A DNA stretch of 64,000 nucleotides from Diphasiastrum complanatum (taxonomy: Eukaryota > Streptophyta > Lycopodiopsida > Lycopodiales > Lycopodiaceae): the NCBI GenBank assembly GCA_029204225.1, contig CM055104.1, positions 27,009,253 to 27,073,252 on the forward strand, in the 5' to 3' direction. The notes under the pieces are model-generated. The model saw only the letters and a program-made list of their open reading frames with translations, was not told the DNA's origin and did not search any database. This document shows positions 44,095 to 54,895 of this stretch, piece after piece. The translations under genes and the position numbers were made by a program. The first letter of the stretch is position 1, and each line of letters starts with the position of its first letter.

Positions 44095-47000
44095 ATGTCA
44101 TCCATGGGTGGATATTTGATGGAATCAAGTGAGAGACTCACTTCCACAAATTATTCCATCTGGAAAGTGAGAATGGAATCACTCCTAGTGATCCATGATC
44201 TATATGACATAGTTCAAGGAGTAGAGGAAGAGCCTCAAACTCCCCAAGAACAAGCCAAATACAAGAAGAGAGCAAGATTAGCTCTACATTGCATAAAGTT
44301 AAATGTATGCAATGACCTCTTGAAAGAGGTGTCTTCTTGTACCTCATCCAAAGAGGCTTGGGATTCATTAAAGAGCATTTATGAATCCAACAATACTTCA
44401 AGAATCCTCATGCTAAGAAATCAAGTTTTCCAAAGCATGAAAGGAAGTGGAGAGAGTGGACAAGAGTATGTTCTTAGGATCAAATCTCTTAACAAGGAGT
44501 TAAGTGCAATAGGAGAGAAGATCCAAGATCAAGAACTAGTACAAATCATTTTGAATGGTCTAAGTGACGAGTTTACCAACTTAGTCCAATCATTTGCCAT
44601 TCAAGACTCTCTTCCATCCATTGAAAAGTTGCACAATGTTCTTGTGGCCGAGGAGAGTAGGCTTCTACACCTCAAGACAAGAATGGATAGCATGTCACTT
44701 AATGGAGGAGAGGAAAAAGCTAACTTTACATCTAAACACAAGAAAAAGCAAAATCCATTCAAGAAAAATCAAGGCAAGGAGGCCGAGATGAAGAATGAAG
44801 GATCTACCTCCAAAGGCAAAGTGAAGAACAAGGCAAAACTAAAGTGTTTCTTTTGTGGAAAGAAAGGACACTTTGCCTCAGAATGCTACTTGAAGAAGAA
44901 TCAACAAGCCAAAGGAGATCAAGGGAACATTGCTCAAGAGGAAGAATATGAGGATGGATTCAACACATCCTTAATGGTTGCATCTCCACCAACTTCAAGT
45001 CAAGACACATGGTGGATAGATAGTGGGGCTAGTTCCCACATGTCCTTTAACAAGCATTATTTTTCTACTCTTCTATCTTGTAATGACTCTAAGAAGTCAA
45101 TATACACTGCTAGTGATCAAGCATGCATGATAGATGGCATAGGATCTATACCTCTTTGTTTAGGCACATCTAAAAGGATAGATCCAGATAATGTTTTGTA
45201 TGTTCCTACCATTTCAAGAAACTTGCTTAGTGTAGGACAATTAATGGACAATGGACTAGATGTACATTTCAAGAATGGAGTTTGTTCCATCTTGAAAAAT
45301 GATAAGTGCATAGCTAGTGGCATTAAGCAAGGTAGACTTTTCAAGTTGGATGCTAATGTTGCAAGTGAAAGTGTGAACTTGTCTAGGGAGGAGCTAACTC
45401 AAGTGGAGCTTTGGCATAAGATATTAGGCCATCCTAATCTTCAATCTATGGAGTCAATGGCAAGCAAGGAACTAGCTCTCGGCCTACCAAGAACTTTCAA
45501 GAAGTGTGGAAAAATGTGTGAGGCATGTGGCCTTGCAAAGTCACACAAATCTTCTTACAAGAAATCTTCATCAAGATCTCTCTCTCCCTTGGATCTCATA
45601 CATTTTGATGTACATAGTTTTTCACATGCAAGTAATGGAGGTGCCTTGATGTATGTAAATTTTATAGATGATTGTACTAGATTCACATGGATTGAGTTAC
45701 TATCAAAGAAAAGTCTTGTTTATGAAGCTTTCATTAAGTTCAAGTCTCTAGTAGAGAAACAACTTAGTACTTCTATCAAAGCACTAAGATGTGATAATGG
45801 AGGAGAGTACACCTCCAATAAAATGAAAGACTTTTGTGAGATCAATGGTATTAAGTTACAATACACTTGTTCCTACACCCCTCAACAAAATGGGGTGGCC
45901 GAGAGGAAAAATAGGAGTCTATGTGAGTGTGCAAAGTCCTTGAGGCTTGATGCATCACTTCCCATCTCATTTTGGGGAGAAGCCATAACATGTGCTAATT
46001 ATTTGTGTAATAGACTTCCTAGTAGTGCTATAGATGGGATCTCACCTGATCAAGCCTTGGTTGATAAGAAACCCAATGTAAAAGATTTTAAGGTCTTTGG
46101 ATGTACTTGTTATGTACACATTCCTTTGGAGACTAGAAGGAAAGAAGATGCTACCTCCTTCAAAGGAATATTTGTTGGCTATGGAGAAAATAGCAAGGGA
46201 TATAGGATATATGATCCTACATCCAAGAAAGTAAAGGTAAGCAAGGATGTACTTTTTGATGAGTCACAATTTGCTAAGAGCTTGTCAAATGGATCTAACC
46301 CATTGTGCATTGAAGATCTTGACAAATCCGAGGAGGATCTTGACAAACCCGAGGAGGATCATGACAAACCCGAGGATGGAGATTTGGATCCGAGTCAAAA
46401 GGGGCCAAGAAGATCATCAAGGAGCAAGGCCGAGCCCTCAAGGCTTACCTATGTGGACAAGGGAAAGCAAAAGGAAGGCTCTACATCTTCTACCTCTTAC
46501 TCTTTTTTAGCTACATTGATTGAAGAACCATCATCTTTTGAAGAAGCATGTAAATCTAAAGTTTGGAGAGATGCAATGCAAGTAGAGTATGATGCATTAG
46601 AAGAGAATCATACTTGGAATCTTGTAAATCTTCCAAGAGGAAAGAAACCACTTGCATGTAAGTTGATTTATAGAATTAAGTACAATCAAGATGGATCTAT
46701 TAGTAAATACAAAACTAGGCTTGTTGCTAAGGGATTTCTTCAAATAAAAGGATTGGATTATGAAGAAACATTTGCACCTGTAGCTAAGCTTGTAACTATT
46801 AGATTAATCATTTGCATTGCTACTTTGTTCAAATGGGATCTCTACCAAATGGATGTGACAAATGCCTTCTTGAATGGCTTCTTAGAAGAGGAAATCTACA
46901 TGATGCAACCCGAGGGCTTCATCAAGGTTGGTGAGGAGCAAAAGGTGTGCTACTTAAGGAAGAGCCTATATGGCTTGAAGCAAGCACCTAGAGCTTGGTA

Positions 47001-47673
47001 CTCTAGATTGCATGATTTTCTCTATTCCCTTGGCTTTGTACTAAGTGCTTATGAACCTTCTTTATATTTCAAATGTAATGAAGGAAAGATCATCATTTTG
47101 GTTCTTTATGTTGATGACATCATTATGACAGGAAATGATGATGATGGCATAAGCAAAGTAAAAGTTGACTTATCTAGTGAGTTCAAGATGGTAGATCTAG
47201 GCTTCCTAAAGTTTATACTTGGGATAGAAGTGTCTAGAAGTAGCAATTGTACTTTCATAAGTCAATCTAAGTATGCTACTTCCATTCTTGAAAGATTTGG
47301 TATGAAAGATTGTAAGGGGATTGACACCCCTATGGAGCATGTTGTGAAACCAACTAATGAAGGTGATGAAGCATCCTTTGAGGACATCACTCTCTTTAGG
47401 AAGCTTATAGGCTCTCTAATCTATTTAACTATCACTAGACCTGACTTAATTTTTTGTGTAAGCAAGTTGAGTCAAAGTATGCAAGCTCCTTTAGTTCATC
47501 ATTGGAAAAGTGCCAAGAGAATACTTAGATATGTTTCTAGTACTAGATTTTTTGGCATACTTTATAAAGGATCTAACTTGCACTTGAGGCCTACTCGGAT
47601 TCATATTTTGCAGGTGAAAAGATGGATAGGAAGTCCATTAGTGCATTTGCAACATTTCTTTGTGGAGGAGTGA
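44095..47673 (+). CDS. Ty1/copia Gag-Pol polyprotein (1192 codons)
   Basis: One open frame holds nearly the full copia order. It starts with gag of the UBN2 type (residues 1-200) and the zinc knuckle CFFCGKKGHFASEC (about 251-264). Aspartic protease follows with WWIDSGASSHM (about 306-316), then GAG-pre-integrase ELWHKILGHPNLQSM (about 436). Integrase has its Asp-Asp-Glu in HFDVHS (about 503), RCDNGGEY (about 565) and NGVAERKNRS (about 598). Reverse transcriptase shows QMDVTNAFLNG (about 918) and YVDD (about 1004). A conserved Trp of the RT entry motif is Leu here (ACKLIYRIK). The frame is lost by a one-base deletion near 47592, just before RNase H. Spacing to the 5' LTR leaves a 580-bp leader. 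The products would be made in the cytoplasm, packaged in particles, and integrate a DNA copy in the nucleus. Confidence 0.92.
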   Translation: MSSMGGYLMESSERLTSTNYSIWKVRMESLLVIHDLYDIVQGVEEEPQTPQEQAKYKKRARLALHCIKLNVCNDLLKEVSSCTSSKEAWDSLKSIYESNNTSRILMLRNQVFQSMKGSGESGQEYVLRIKSLNKELSAIGEKIQDQELVQIILNGLSDEFTNLVQSFAIQDSLPSIEKLHNVLVAEESRLLHLKTRMDSMSLNGGEEKANFTSKHKKKQNPFKKNQGKEAEMKNEGSTSKGKVKNKAKLKCFFCGKKGHFASECYLKKNQQAKGDQGNIAQEEEYEDGFNTSLMVASPPTSSQDTWWIDSGASSHMSFNKHYFSTLLSCNDSKKSIYTASDQACMIDGIGSIPLCLGTSKRIDPDNVLYVPTISRNLLSVGQLMDNGLDVHFKNGVCSILKNDKCIASGIKQGRLFKLDANVASESVNLSREELTQVELWHKILGHPNLQSMESMASKELALGLPRTFKKCGKMCEACGLAKSHKSSYKKSSSRSLSPLDLIHFDVHSFSHASNGGALMYVNFIDDCTRFTWIELLSKKSLVYEAFIKFKSLVEKQLSTSIKALRCDNGGEYTSNKMKDFCEINGIKLQYTCSYTPQQNGVAERKNRSLCECAKSLRLDASLPISFWGEAITCANYLCNRLPSSAIDGISPDQALVDKKPNVKDFKVFGCTCYVHIPLETRRKEDATSFKGIFVGYGENSKGYRIYDPTSKKVKVSKDVLFDESQFAKSLSNGSNPLCIEDLDKSEEDLDKPEEDHDKPEDGDLDPSQKGPRRSSRSKAEPSRLTYVDKGKQKEGSTSSTSYSFLATLIEEPSSFEEACKSKVWRDAMQVEYDALEENHTWNLVNLPRGKKPLACKLIYRIKYNQDGSISKYKTRLVAKGFLQIKGLDYEETFAPVAKLVTIRLIICIATLFKWDLYQMDVTNAFLNGFLEEEIYMMQPEGFIKVGEEQKVCYLRKSLYGLKQAPRAWYSRLHDFLYSLGFVLSAYEPSLYFKCNEGKIIILVLYVDDIIMTGNDDDGISKVKVDLSSEFKMVDLGFLKFILGIEVSRSSNCTFISQSKYATSILERFGMKDCKGIDTPMEHVVKPTNEGDEASFEDITLFRKLIGSLIYLTITRPDLIFCVSKLSQSMQAPLVHHWKSAKRILRYVSSTRFFGILYKGSNLHLRPTRIHILQVKRWIGSPLVHLQHFFVEE

Positions 47674-47993
47674 TATCTTGGCTTTCCAAAAAGCAAGATA
47701 CAATCTCACTATCTTCTTGTGAAGCCGAGTACAAGGCATTGACTTCAACAACCAAAGAGCTCCTATGGCTAAGAAGACTCTTGATGGAACTACATGTGCT
47801 AGAGGCCGAGGAGATCCCTTACATATTTTGTGACAATCAAGCTTCTCAACAAATTGCTTCAAATCCTATCTTCCATGCTAGAACAAAGCATATTGAGATA
47901 GCTCACCACTTTGTGAGGGAGAAGGTACAATCCAAGGAAGTGCAACTACATCATGTACCATCATCCGAATGCATAGCTGATATCTTAACTTAA
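47590..47993 (+). pseudogene. Copia RNase H domain, frameshifted from the polyprotein
   Basis: One frame over from the main polyprotein, AYSDSYFAG (first RNase H Asp) leads into ISWLSKKQDTISLSSCEAEY, CDNQAS and HVREKVQSKEV-type sequence, ending at an in-frame TAA near 47991 within ADILT. The tandem copy at 50.1 kb carries the same frameshift but not this stop. RNase H would degrade the RNA strand during reverse transcription. Confidence 0.85.
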
Positions 47994-48073
47994 CCATTGT
48001 CCAAATATCCATTTTTTAAGTTAAGATATGCTCTTGGAATTGTAGATAGATGTACACTAGATTTGCCAAGTTA

Positions 48074-48087
48074 GAAGTGAGGAGGAG
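48074..48087 (+). other. Polypurine tract
   Basis: GAAGTGAGGAGGAG directly precedes the 3' LTR start at 48088 and is the expected primer for plus-strand synthesis. The same tract precedes the LTR fragment at 50568. Confidence 0.85.
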
Positions 48088-48680
48088 TGTTGAAAATTGT
48101 CACTTCTCACTTGACATTCGTTCATGTAAATATTGATCAAACATTAGAATATGTTGATGATATGATTTCACATGTGTGGAGCCTATTCCCACGTGTGAAA
48201 GGATGTACTTTTCATGTTTGTATATATCCAAATTGATTTTGTATCATTCTAGTTAGTGTGAACATGAAATGACTAGTTTTTAGTCAAGTTGACTAGTCAC
48301 CTACAAATTAGCTTTTCCTTGCTTGTGCATGAGTAAATGCTCCCACATGGCAAGTGGATGTTCACACGTGTGTATAGATTACTAGAAGATAAGAGTTGAC
48401 CATTTCCCTTAGATCCTATTTTGTAGGGAATATTTCTATATTCTAGGAGACTAGCTTTTTAGATTTTAGTCATATTCTAGAAGGTCAACTATTGGATAAG
48501 GATCAAGGATGGATAAAATGGATAGATCTGAGTGATGTGGCACTCTTCACACGTGTGAAGGCCTGCTGGACTGCACCAGACTCATGGATGTACTTGATCC
48601 ATAAAAGGATCATCATTTTGCTAAGAAAATTGATGAGACTTTTGCACTCTACACTTTTGTGAGATTTCTAGTCATTTGTC
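48088..48680 (+). mobile_element. Copia 3' LTR, truncated after 593 bp
   Basis: It aligns with 42638-43230 of the 5' LTR and then jumps, at 48680/48681, into pol sequence identical in position to 46180 of the same element. The remaining 269 bp of LTR are absent. The jump has at most one or two bases of microhomology. Confidence 0.9.
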
Positions 48681-50553
48681 TATGGAGAAAATAGCAAGGG
48701 ATATAGGATATATGATCCTACATCCAAGAAAGTAAAGGTAAGCAAGGATGTACTTTTTGATGAGTCACAATTTGCTAAGAGCTTGTCAAATGGATCTAAC
48801 CCATTGTGCATTGAAGATCTTGACAAACCCGAGGAGGATCATGACAAACCCGAGGATGGAGATTTGGATCCGAGTCAAAATGGGCCGAGAAGATCATCAA
48901 GGAGCAAGGCCGAGCCCTCAAGGCTTACCTATGTGGACAAGGGAAAGCAAATTGAAGACTCTACATCTTCTACCTCTTACTCTTTTTTAGCTACATTGAT
49001 TGAAGAACCATCATCTTTTGAAGAAGCATGTAAATCTAAAGTTTGGAGAGATGCAATGCAAGTAGAGTATGATGCATTAGAAGAGAATCATACTTGGAAT
49101 CTTGTAAATCTTCCAAGAGGAAAGAAACCACTTGCATGAAAGTGGATTTATAGAATTAAGTACAATCAAGATGGATCTATTAGTAAATACAAAACTAGGC
49201 TTGTTGCTAAGGGATTTCTTCAAATAAAAGGATTGGATTATGAAGAAACATTTGCACCTGTAGCTAAGCTTGTAACTATTAGATTAATCATTTGCATTGC
49301 TACTTTGTTCAAATGGGATCTCTACCAAATGGATGTGACAAATGCCTTCTTGAATGGCTTCTTAGAAGAGTAAATCTACATGATGCAACCCGAGGGCTTC
49401 ATCAAGGTTGGTGAGGAGCAAAAGGTGTGCTACTTAAGGAAGAGCCTATATGGCTTGAAGCAAGCACCTAGAGCTTGGTACTCTAGATTGCATGATTTTC
49501 TCTATTCCCTTGGCTTTGTACTAAGTGCTTATGAACCTTCTTTATATTTCAAATGTAATGAAGGAAAGATCATCATTTTGGTTCTTTATGTTGATGACAT
49601 CATTATGACAGGAAATGATGATGATGGCATAAGCAAAGTAAAAGTTGACTTATCTAGTGAGTTCAAGATGGTAGATCTAGGCTTCCTAAAGTTTATACTT
49701 GGGATAGAAGTGTCTAGAAGTAGCAATTGTACTTTCATAAGTCAATCTAAGTATGCTACCTCCATTCTTGAAAGATTTGTTATGAAATATTGTAAGAGGA
49801 TTGACACCCCTATGGAGCATGTTGTGAAAGCAACTAATGAAGTTGATGAAGCATCCTTTGAGGACATCACCCTCTTTAGGAAGCTTATAGGCTCTCTAAT
49901 CTATTTAACCATCACTAGATCTGACTTAAGTTTTTGTGTAAGCAAGTTGAGTCAAAGTATGCAAGCTCCTTTAGTTCATCATTGGAAAAGTGCCAAGAGA
50001 GTACTTAGATATGTTTCTAGTACTAGATTTTCTGGCATACTTTATGAAGGATCTAAGTTGCACTTGAGGCCTACTCGGATTCATATTTTGCAGGTGACAA
50101 GATGGATAGGAAGTCCATTAGTGCATTTGCAACATTTCTTTGTGGAGGAGTGATATCTTGGCTTTCCAAAAAGCAAGATACAATCTCACTATCTTCTTGT
50201 GAAGCCGAGTACAAGGCATTGACTTCAACAACCAAAGAGCTCCTATGGCTAAGAAGACTCTTGATGGAACTACATGTGCTAGAGGCCGAGGAGATCCCTT
50301 ACATATTTTTTGACAATCAAGCTTCTCAACAAATTGCTTCAAATCCTATCTTCCATGCTAGAACAAAGCATATTGAGATAGCTCACCACTTTGTGAGGGA
50401 GAAGGTGCAATCCAAGGAAGTGCAACTACATCATGTACCATCATCCGAATGCATAGCTGATATCTTAACCAAACCATTGTACAAAGATCCATTTTTTAAG
50501 TTAAGATATGCTCTTGGAATTGTAGATAGATGTACACTAGATTTGCCAAGTTA
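48681..50553 (+). pseudogene. Tandem partial copy of the copia pol end
   Basis: This duplicates 46180-48065: linker, reverse transcriptase and RNase H. Relative to the first copy it lacks one 21-bp linker unit (GACAAACCCGAGGAGGAT type). It also has TGA in place of the Cys of the RT entry motif (49137), a TAA in LEEEIY (near 49371) and a changed RNase H Cys (FFDNQAS). The RNase H frameshift of the first copy is shared. The last part (50102-50553) is open to the natural stop after RCTLDLPS. Shared and private lesions together show that the copies split after the frameshift had occurred. Confidence 0.9.
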
Positions 50554-50567
50554 GAAGTGAGGAGGAG

Positions 50568-50662
50568 TGCTGATAATTGTCACTTCTCACTTGACATTGG
50601 TTCATGTAAATATTGATCAAACATTAGAATATGTTGATGATCTGATTTCACACGTGTGGAGC
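50568..50662 (+). mobile_element. Copia LTR fragment (first 95 bp)
   Basis: The tandem copy ends in a polypurine tract and the first 95 bp of LTR (TGCTGATAATTGTCAC...), cut after GTGTGGAGC where unrelated sequence begins. It shows the same strand and spacing as at 48088. Confidence 0.85.
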
Positions 50663-50851
50663 GTAGCCTTGTAGAGGTGCGATAGTGATATTCCTTCTTT
50701 ACGTAATTTGTTGAGGGTGATGGTGACCAACTCTCCTTTCATGAGAGCCGAAAGGATAGCGTTTCATGGTAATTATTTTAAGTATGATGCGATTAGTTTA
50801 TATTTCATGCTTACTAGTCCATTGTTATATCTTCATTTTGGTTTCATGCCT

Positions 50852-50985
<134 letters not shown>

Positions 50986-51097
50986 TGACACATCTAACAT
51001 TTTCAACTTTTATAGAAGAAGAAACATAACTTGGTTTCAAGGAAAAGAGTTGCAAGAGAGATCGAGAATATTATTGATAGGATAAATTACATGAATA

Positions 51098-52194
51098 TTG
51101 ATTTTGGATCATCATTGGCCCTTAGATGATGCTGTTGTTGATGATGACCCCTTGCATGATATAATTAGTTCATCAATGCCTTGTGATTCAATCCATGTCT
51201 TCAAATCTCTTGAAGGTTCTTACCACCCAACCACACCTATCCTAGACGTTGCACATGAGGCCTCCATGATAATCCACTTGAATTCCACATTAGTCCTCCA
51301 CGATACTCCACGTGGATTCCACAGATTTGACCACTCCTTTAAAAAAGAGAACATATCTTGGACGTATTATGACTAGTTTGAAAGATCATTGCAAATTACT
51401 ACGCACTATTGATTTGTCAAAAGCCATTTTAGGTTTTTTTTCTGACCTTCCTCTTTCACCTAGCTTGCAACCATTAGTAAAAAGTTTCATTAGAAGTACA
51501 TATTCGTGTTGGCAACTCCAATCACCAATACCATTAAATGGAACATTGGCATCAACACAGGAAAGGAAAATATCAAGGTAGTCAAACAAATCCATGTGTA
51601 TGAGAATAGTTGACAATTATTTTGGCATGCATTACTATCAAGAATGCTTGTGATCATTAAAACATAAAATCGTAGTGGGGTCGAATGTACATGATCATGC
51701 CTAGTGAACACTTTGCTGAGGCTAGTTTGGGCCTTTTTGCATTGAGTAGTATTGAGGTCCCTCTAAATAGTGTTGTGACATTGATGCCATATGAAGGACC
51801 TCAATACAATTGGGGTTATTGGCATGCTTTGTGTTGTCACCAACGGAGGATGCAAGTATATGGCTTAAATTCAAATGCTTGTTCTTTAGAGGAGCAACAC
51901 ATGCAAGGAGGCAACATCTCAAGGGCAAATCGTACATACATTGATGGACGTCTAGATGTGCATGGAAACATTGCTGCATATATAAATAGTTCCATTGACC
52001 ACCCTTTATTGACGAATTGTGATTTTGAAGAATGCACCAATGGAAAAGAAGAATATTTTACTAGGAATGTAAAGCGCACTTATATAATGAATTGTGCCAC
52101 TAGATCTATCAGGGTTGGGGAGGAATTGTTCATCAAGTATAGTTTCAACCGTCCTCTACCCAAATGCTTGCAAAAGACAATAAGTCAAATGTGA
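51098..52194 (+). pseudogene. SET-domain ORF beside CACTA copy 2
   Basis: This is the second copy of the SET-domain protein. The N-terminal part (51098-51376) changes frame near 51310 to 51312-51581, which aligns with the first copy from FTPLKKRTRLG onward (here TTPLKKRTYLG). About 100 bp of unrelated sequence (51570-51680) then interrupts it; a donor-like AAGGTAGTC and an acceptor-like CGTAG flank it, so a newly gained intron is possible. From WGRMYMI at 51680 the SET domain is open to the stop at 52194. It has ASLGLFAL, YEGPQYNWGYWHALC, HGNIAAYINSS and GEELFIKYSFNRP. Identity to the first copy over this part is about 74 percent. TNP2 follows in the same orientation. Confidence 0.65.
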
Positions 52195-52279
52195 ATATTT
52201 AAATTTTGTTGATATGCAAAGATGTACAATCCATGCATTCTTGATTGTATTTGGTCTGTGTCATTAAATATGTCAAATG

Positions 52280-52570
52280 TTAGGAGCATTATTCATCAAG
52301 CATTATTCGTCATTTGCCTAGATGTTTACATAAGATAATAAGTGAAAGCTAATGAATGTGAAATTTATAAATATGTAGACGCGTGCAATTCTTTGAGTTT
52401 ATTGAATGTTAACAAGTTGAAAAGAAGAATTGTCTAATAGATACACTAGTATGTTCTTACTTTTTAAAGAAAGAGGTAATTTATATTCATATGTAACATT
52501 AAGGTCTATAAAGTATTGGGAGGAAATGCTTATCAAGCATTGTTTCAACCTACTTCTTGTTGCTTTGGTA
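52280..52570 (+). repeat. Two extra degenerate copies of the SET C-terminal coding segment
   Basis: After the SET stop, sequence like ATTATTCATCAAGCATTATT with CGTCATTTGCCTAGATG (52284-52345), and again GGAGGAAATGCTTATCAAGC with ATTGTTTCAACC (52517-52560), resembles the segment encoding EELFIKYSFNRPLP at 52121-52170. The tail of the ORF was duplicated at least twice, explaining why the SET-to-TNP2 spacing is longer here than in copy 1. Confidence 0.5.
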
Positions 52571-52638
52571 TATAGGATTCTTCATCCTCATTTAGCATTG
52601 GAGACAATAATCTTCATAAAGGTCAACGTAGATGACAA

Positions 52639-54895
52639 ATGTCATACAACGGTCCTCATATAAGGCAATTACCTCGTCGTCTACGTCAAGGCTTAAAAGA
52701 GATGATGGAAATTGTCGAGCACATTAATCAAGAGACTAATGCATCTGAATCTAGCTCATCTAGATCTACCTCTTCGCAAACAAGTTCCAACGATGAAAAT
52801 GGGCTTCCAACGAATGAAGGATTTGAAGCCATGGGAGACATGTTGGATGATATGTACGAGAATAATAGTGTAGCTAGACACAATGAACAAGATGAGGAGG
52901 CACTTTTGTCTAAAGAAGAAAAGAAATTGCAAGAAGAATCAAAGACAACATTGTACCCTGGAGCAAAGACATCTCGTTTGGTGAATTCTCTACTTCTATT
53001 AAATCTTCAAGCCAAATATAGATGGAGTGACCAAAGCCTCACATCATTATTTGAGTAAAATTCTTTTCATCTACTTGTCATTTTTGCTTTGAAACAAACT
53101 TTACAATTTCGACATCTAGTGATAATTTTTTTACAATGACTTCTTTTTCATGTACAGACTATTGAAATACAAAATTCTCCCAGAAGGGAATGTCATGCCT
53201 GAGACAAGAGATGAGGCACAAAAAATGTTGTCTAACATCGGGATGGACTAAAGCAATATCATGCATGTCCAAAAGATTGTATTTTATATCGAGGAAGGTA
53301 CAAATCACTCAAGAAATGTCCCATTTGTGATACTCCTTGATATAGAGATGATTTGTAAGGGGCAACCATTCCGTGCAAAGTTTCATGACATTTTCTAGTA
53401 ATTCCACGATTGCAATATTTATTTTGTTGTAAATCTCTTGCACAACATATGGACTGGCATGCACACCGTACCTCTATAGATGGGATAATGAGGGTACCTT
53501 CAAATTCACCTGCATGGAAACACATCAACAAAGAGTATCCAAGCTTTGCTAATGAGTCAAGAAATGTGAGATTTGGTCTTGGAATAGATGGTGTGAACCC
53601 CTTTGGTGTACAAGCAACTATGTGGTCCATTTGGCCTGTTTGCTTGGTAAATTATAGTATTCTTCCTTGGTTGAGTACAAAAAAGGGACACATTATGTTG
53701 GCACTTCTAATTTCTGGCCAACGCAAGGTTAAGAACATGGATGTTTATCTTGAGTCGCTTATTAATGAGTTGGAAGATTTGTGGAAGGGGATAAACGCAT
53801 ATGACATTTCGCACCCCTTACATGAGAGGGATTTTACACTACATGCCATTGTAATGTGGACAATGCATGACCATCCAAGATTAAGTGAATGCTTAGGTAA
53901 TCATGCAAACAATGTCTATCTTGTGTACATAGAAGTTTGTTTACAGTTATAAACAACTAGTTTCTGGCATTTACATGATATACTACAATGGCTAGAATTA
54001 TTCTTTGACATATACTTTTTTCAATAGTGATTGATAGTATCCATTTGTTGGTCAGGCTTTCAAACGGTTGGAAAAAATGCTTGTTTTTTGTGCGGGCCAA
54101 ATCTTGTGGGAAGATACTCTTATAGTCTCAAAAAAAATTGTTTATGAAAATCATCGTAAATACTTCCATGGAGGCCATCCATTCAGAGACACTCATAGAA
54201 GAGGTTTTGGAGGAAGAGTTGAGAGAGAGATGCCTCCAAAGAGGATGTCTGTGGAAGATTGGCAAAAACTATTGTGGGAATCTCAAGCAAAGCCAATCGA
54301 TGGTATGAAAAGATTATCTACATTTCATCATTTGGAATATTGGAATAATGTTTTGATTAATCACCTACTTGATCCCATGCACATATTAAGAAATGTGGGT
54401 GAATCTATATGGAAACACTTGATTGGTGAAAAAGATACCATTGCTGCAAGCACGATCTAAAAAAATCAAACACCAAAAAAGAATACTAGATAAAGGATGG
54501 AAATTCCAATAGACATAAAATGGATTGAATATGTCTCAGATGGATGTGTTGAAAATAAATTCGTGAGCTGGATCTTCGCAAGAGACATGAGTATATGGTG
54601 GAGATTGTGTGCATGTTTGAGAGATATTTTCTGACTTCCATCATGGACTTGCAAGTGCATTTATTGGTGCACTTGGTTGAAGAAGTTTTTGTTGCTGGTC
54701 CAATGCACACTAGGTATAAGTGCATAAATTTTGTTTTGCATGTGTATTTAAACTAAATCAGTTGATACATGAACTCATTAAATAAAACATTTATTTTTAA
54801 CCATTTGTGACTTTTTCGGTGGATGTTCTTTATGGAAAGATACATGAAAGTCTTAAGAGATTTTGTGCGTCAAAAGGCAAGGCTTGAAGGTAGCA
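52639..54895 (+). pseudogene. CACTA TNP2-type transposase copy 2, C-terminally truncated
   Basis: The N-terminal exon (52639-53054) is acidic and Ser-rich and ends AKYRWSDQSLTSLF, with an intron at 53055-53157 at the same place as in copy 1. The frame then breaks near 53250, resuming with the Cys motifs (CPICDTP) and LFCCKSLAQHMDWH. The long block 53410-53896 has FGLGIDGVNPFG (first catalytic Asp), SIWPVCLVNYSILPWL and KNMDVYLESLINELEDLW. An intron (53897-54055) joins in phase to the zinc pair CFLCGPN. A frameshift in an A run near 54130 is followed by HRKYFHGGHPFRDTHRRGFG and HLLDPMHILRN (second catalytic Asp). VCMFERYFLTS and VHLLVHLVEEV follow near 54600-54690, then WMFFMERYMKVLRDFVRQKA near 54820. 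It is cut at about 54895, so the C-terminal region present in copy 1 is missing. Confidence 0.8.
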
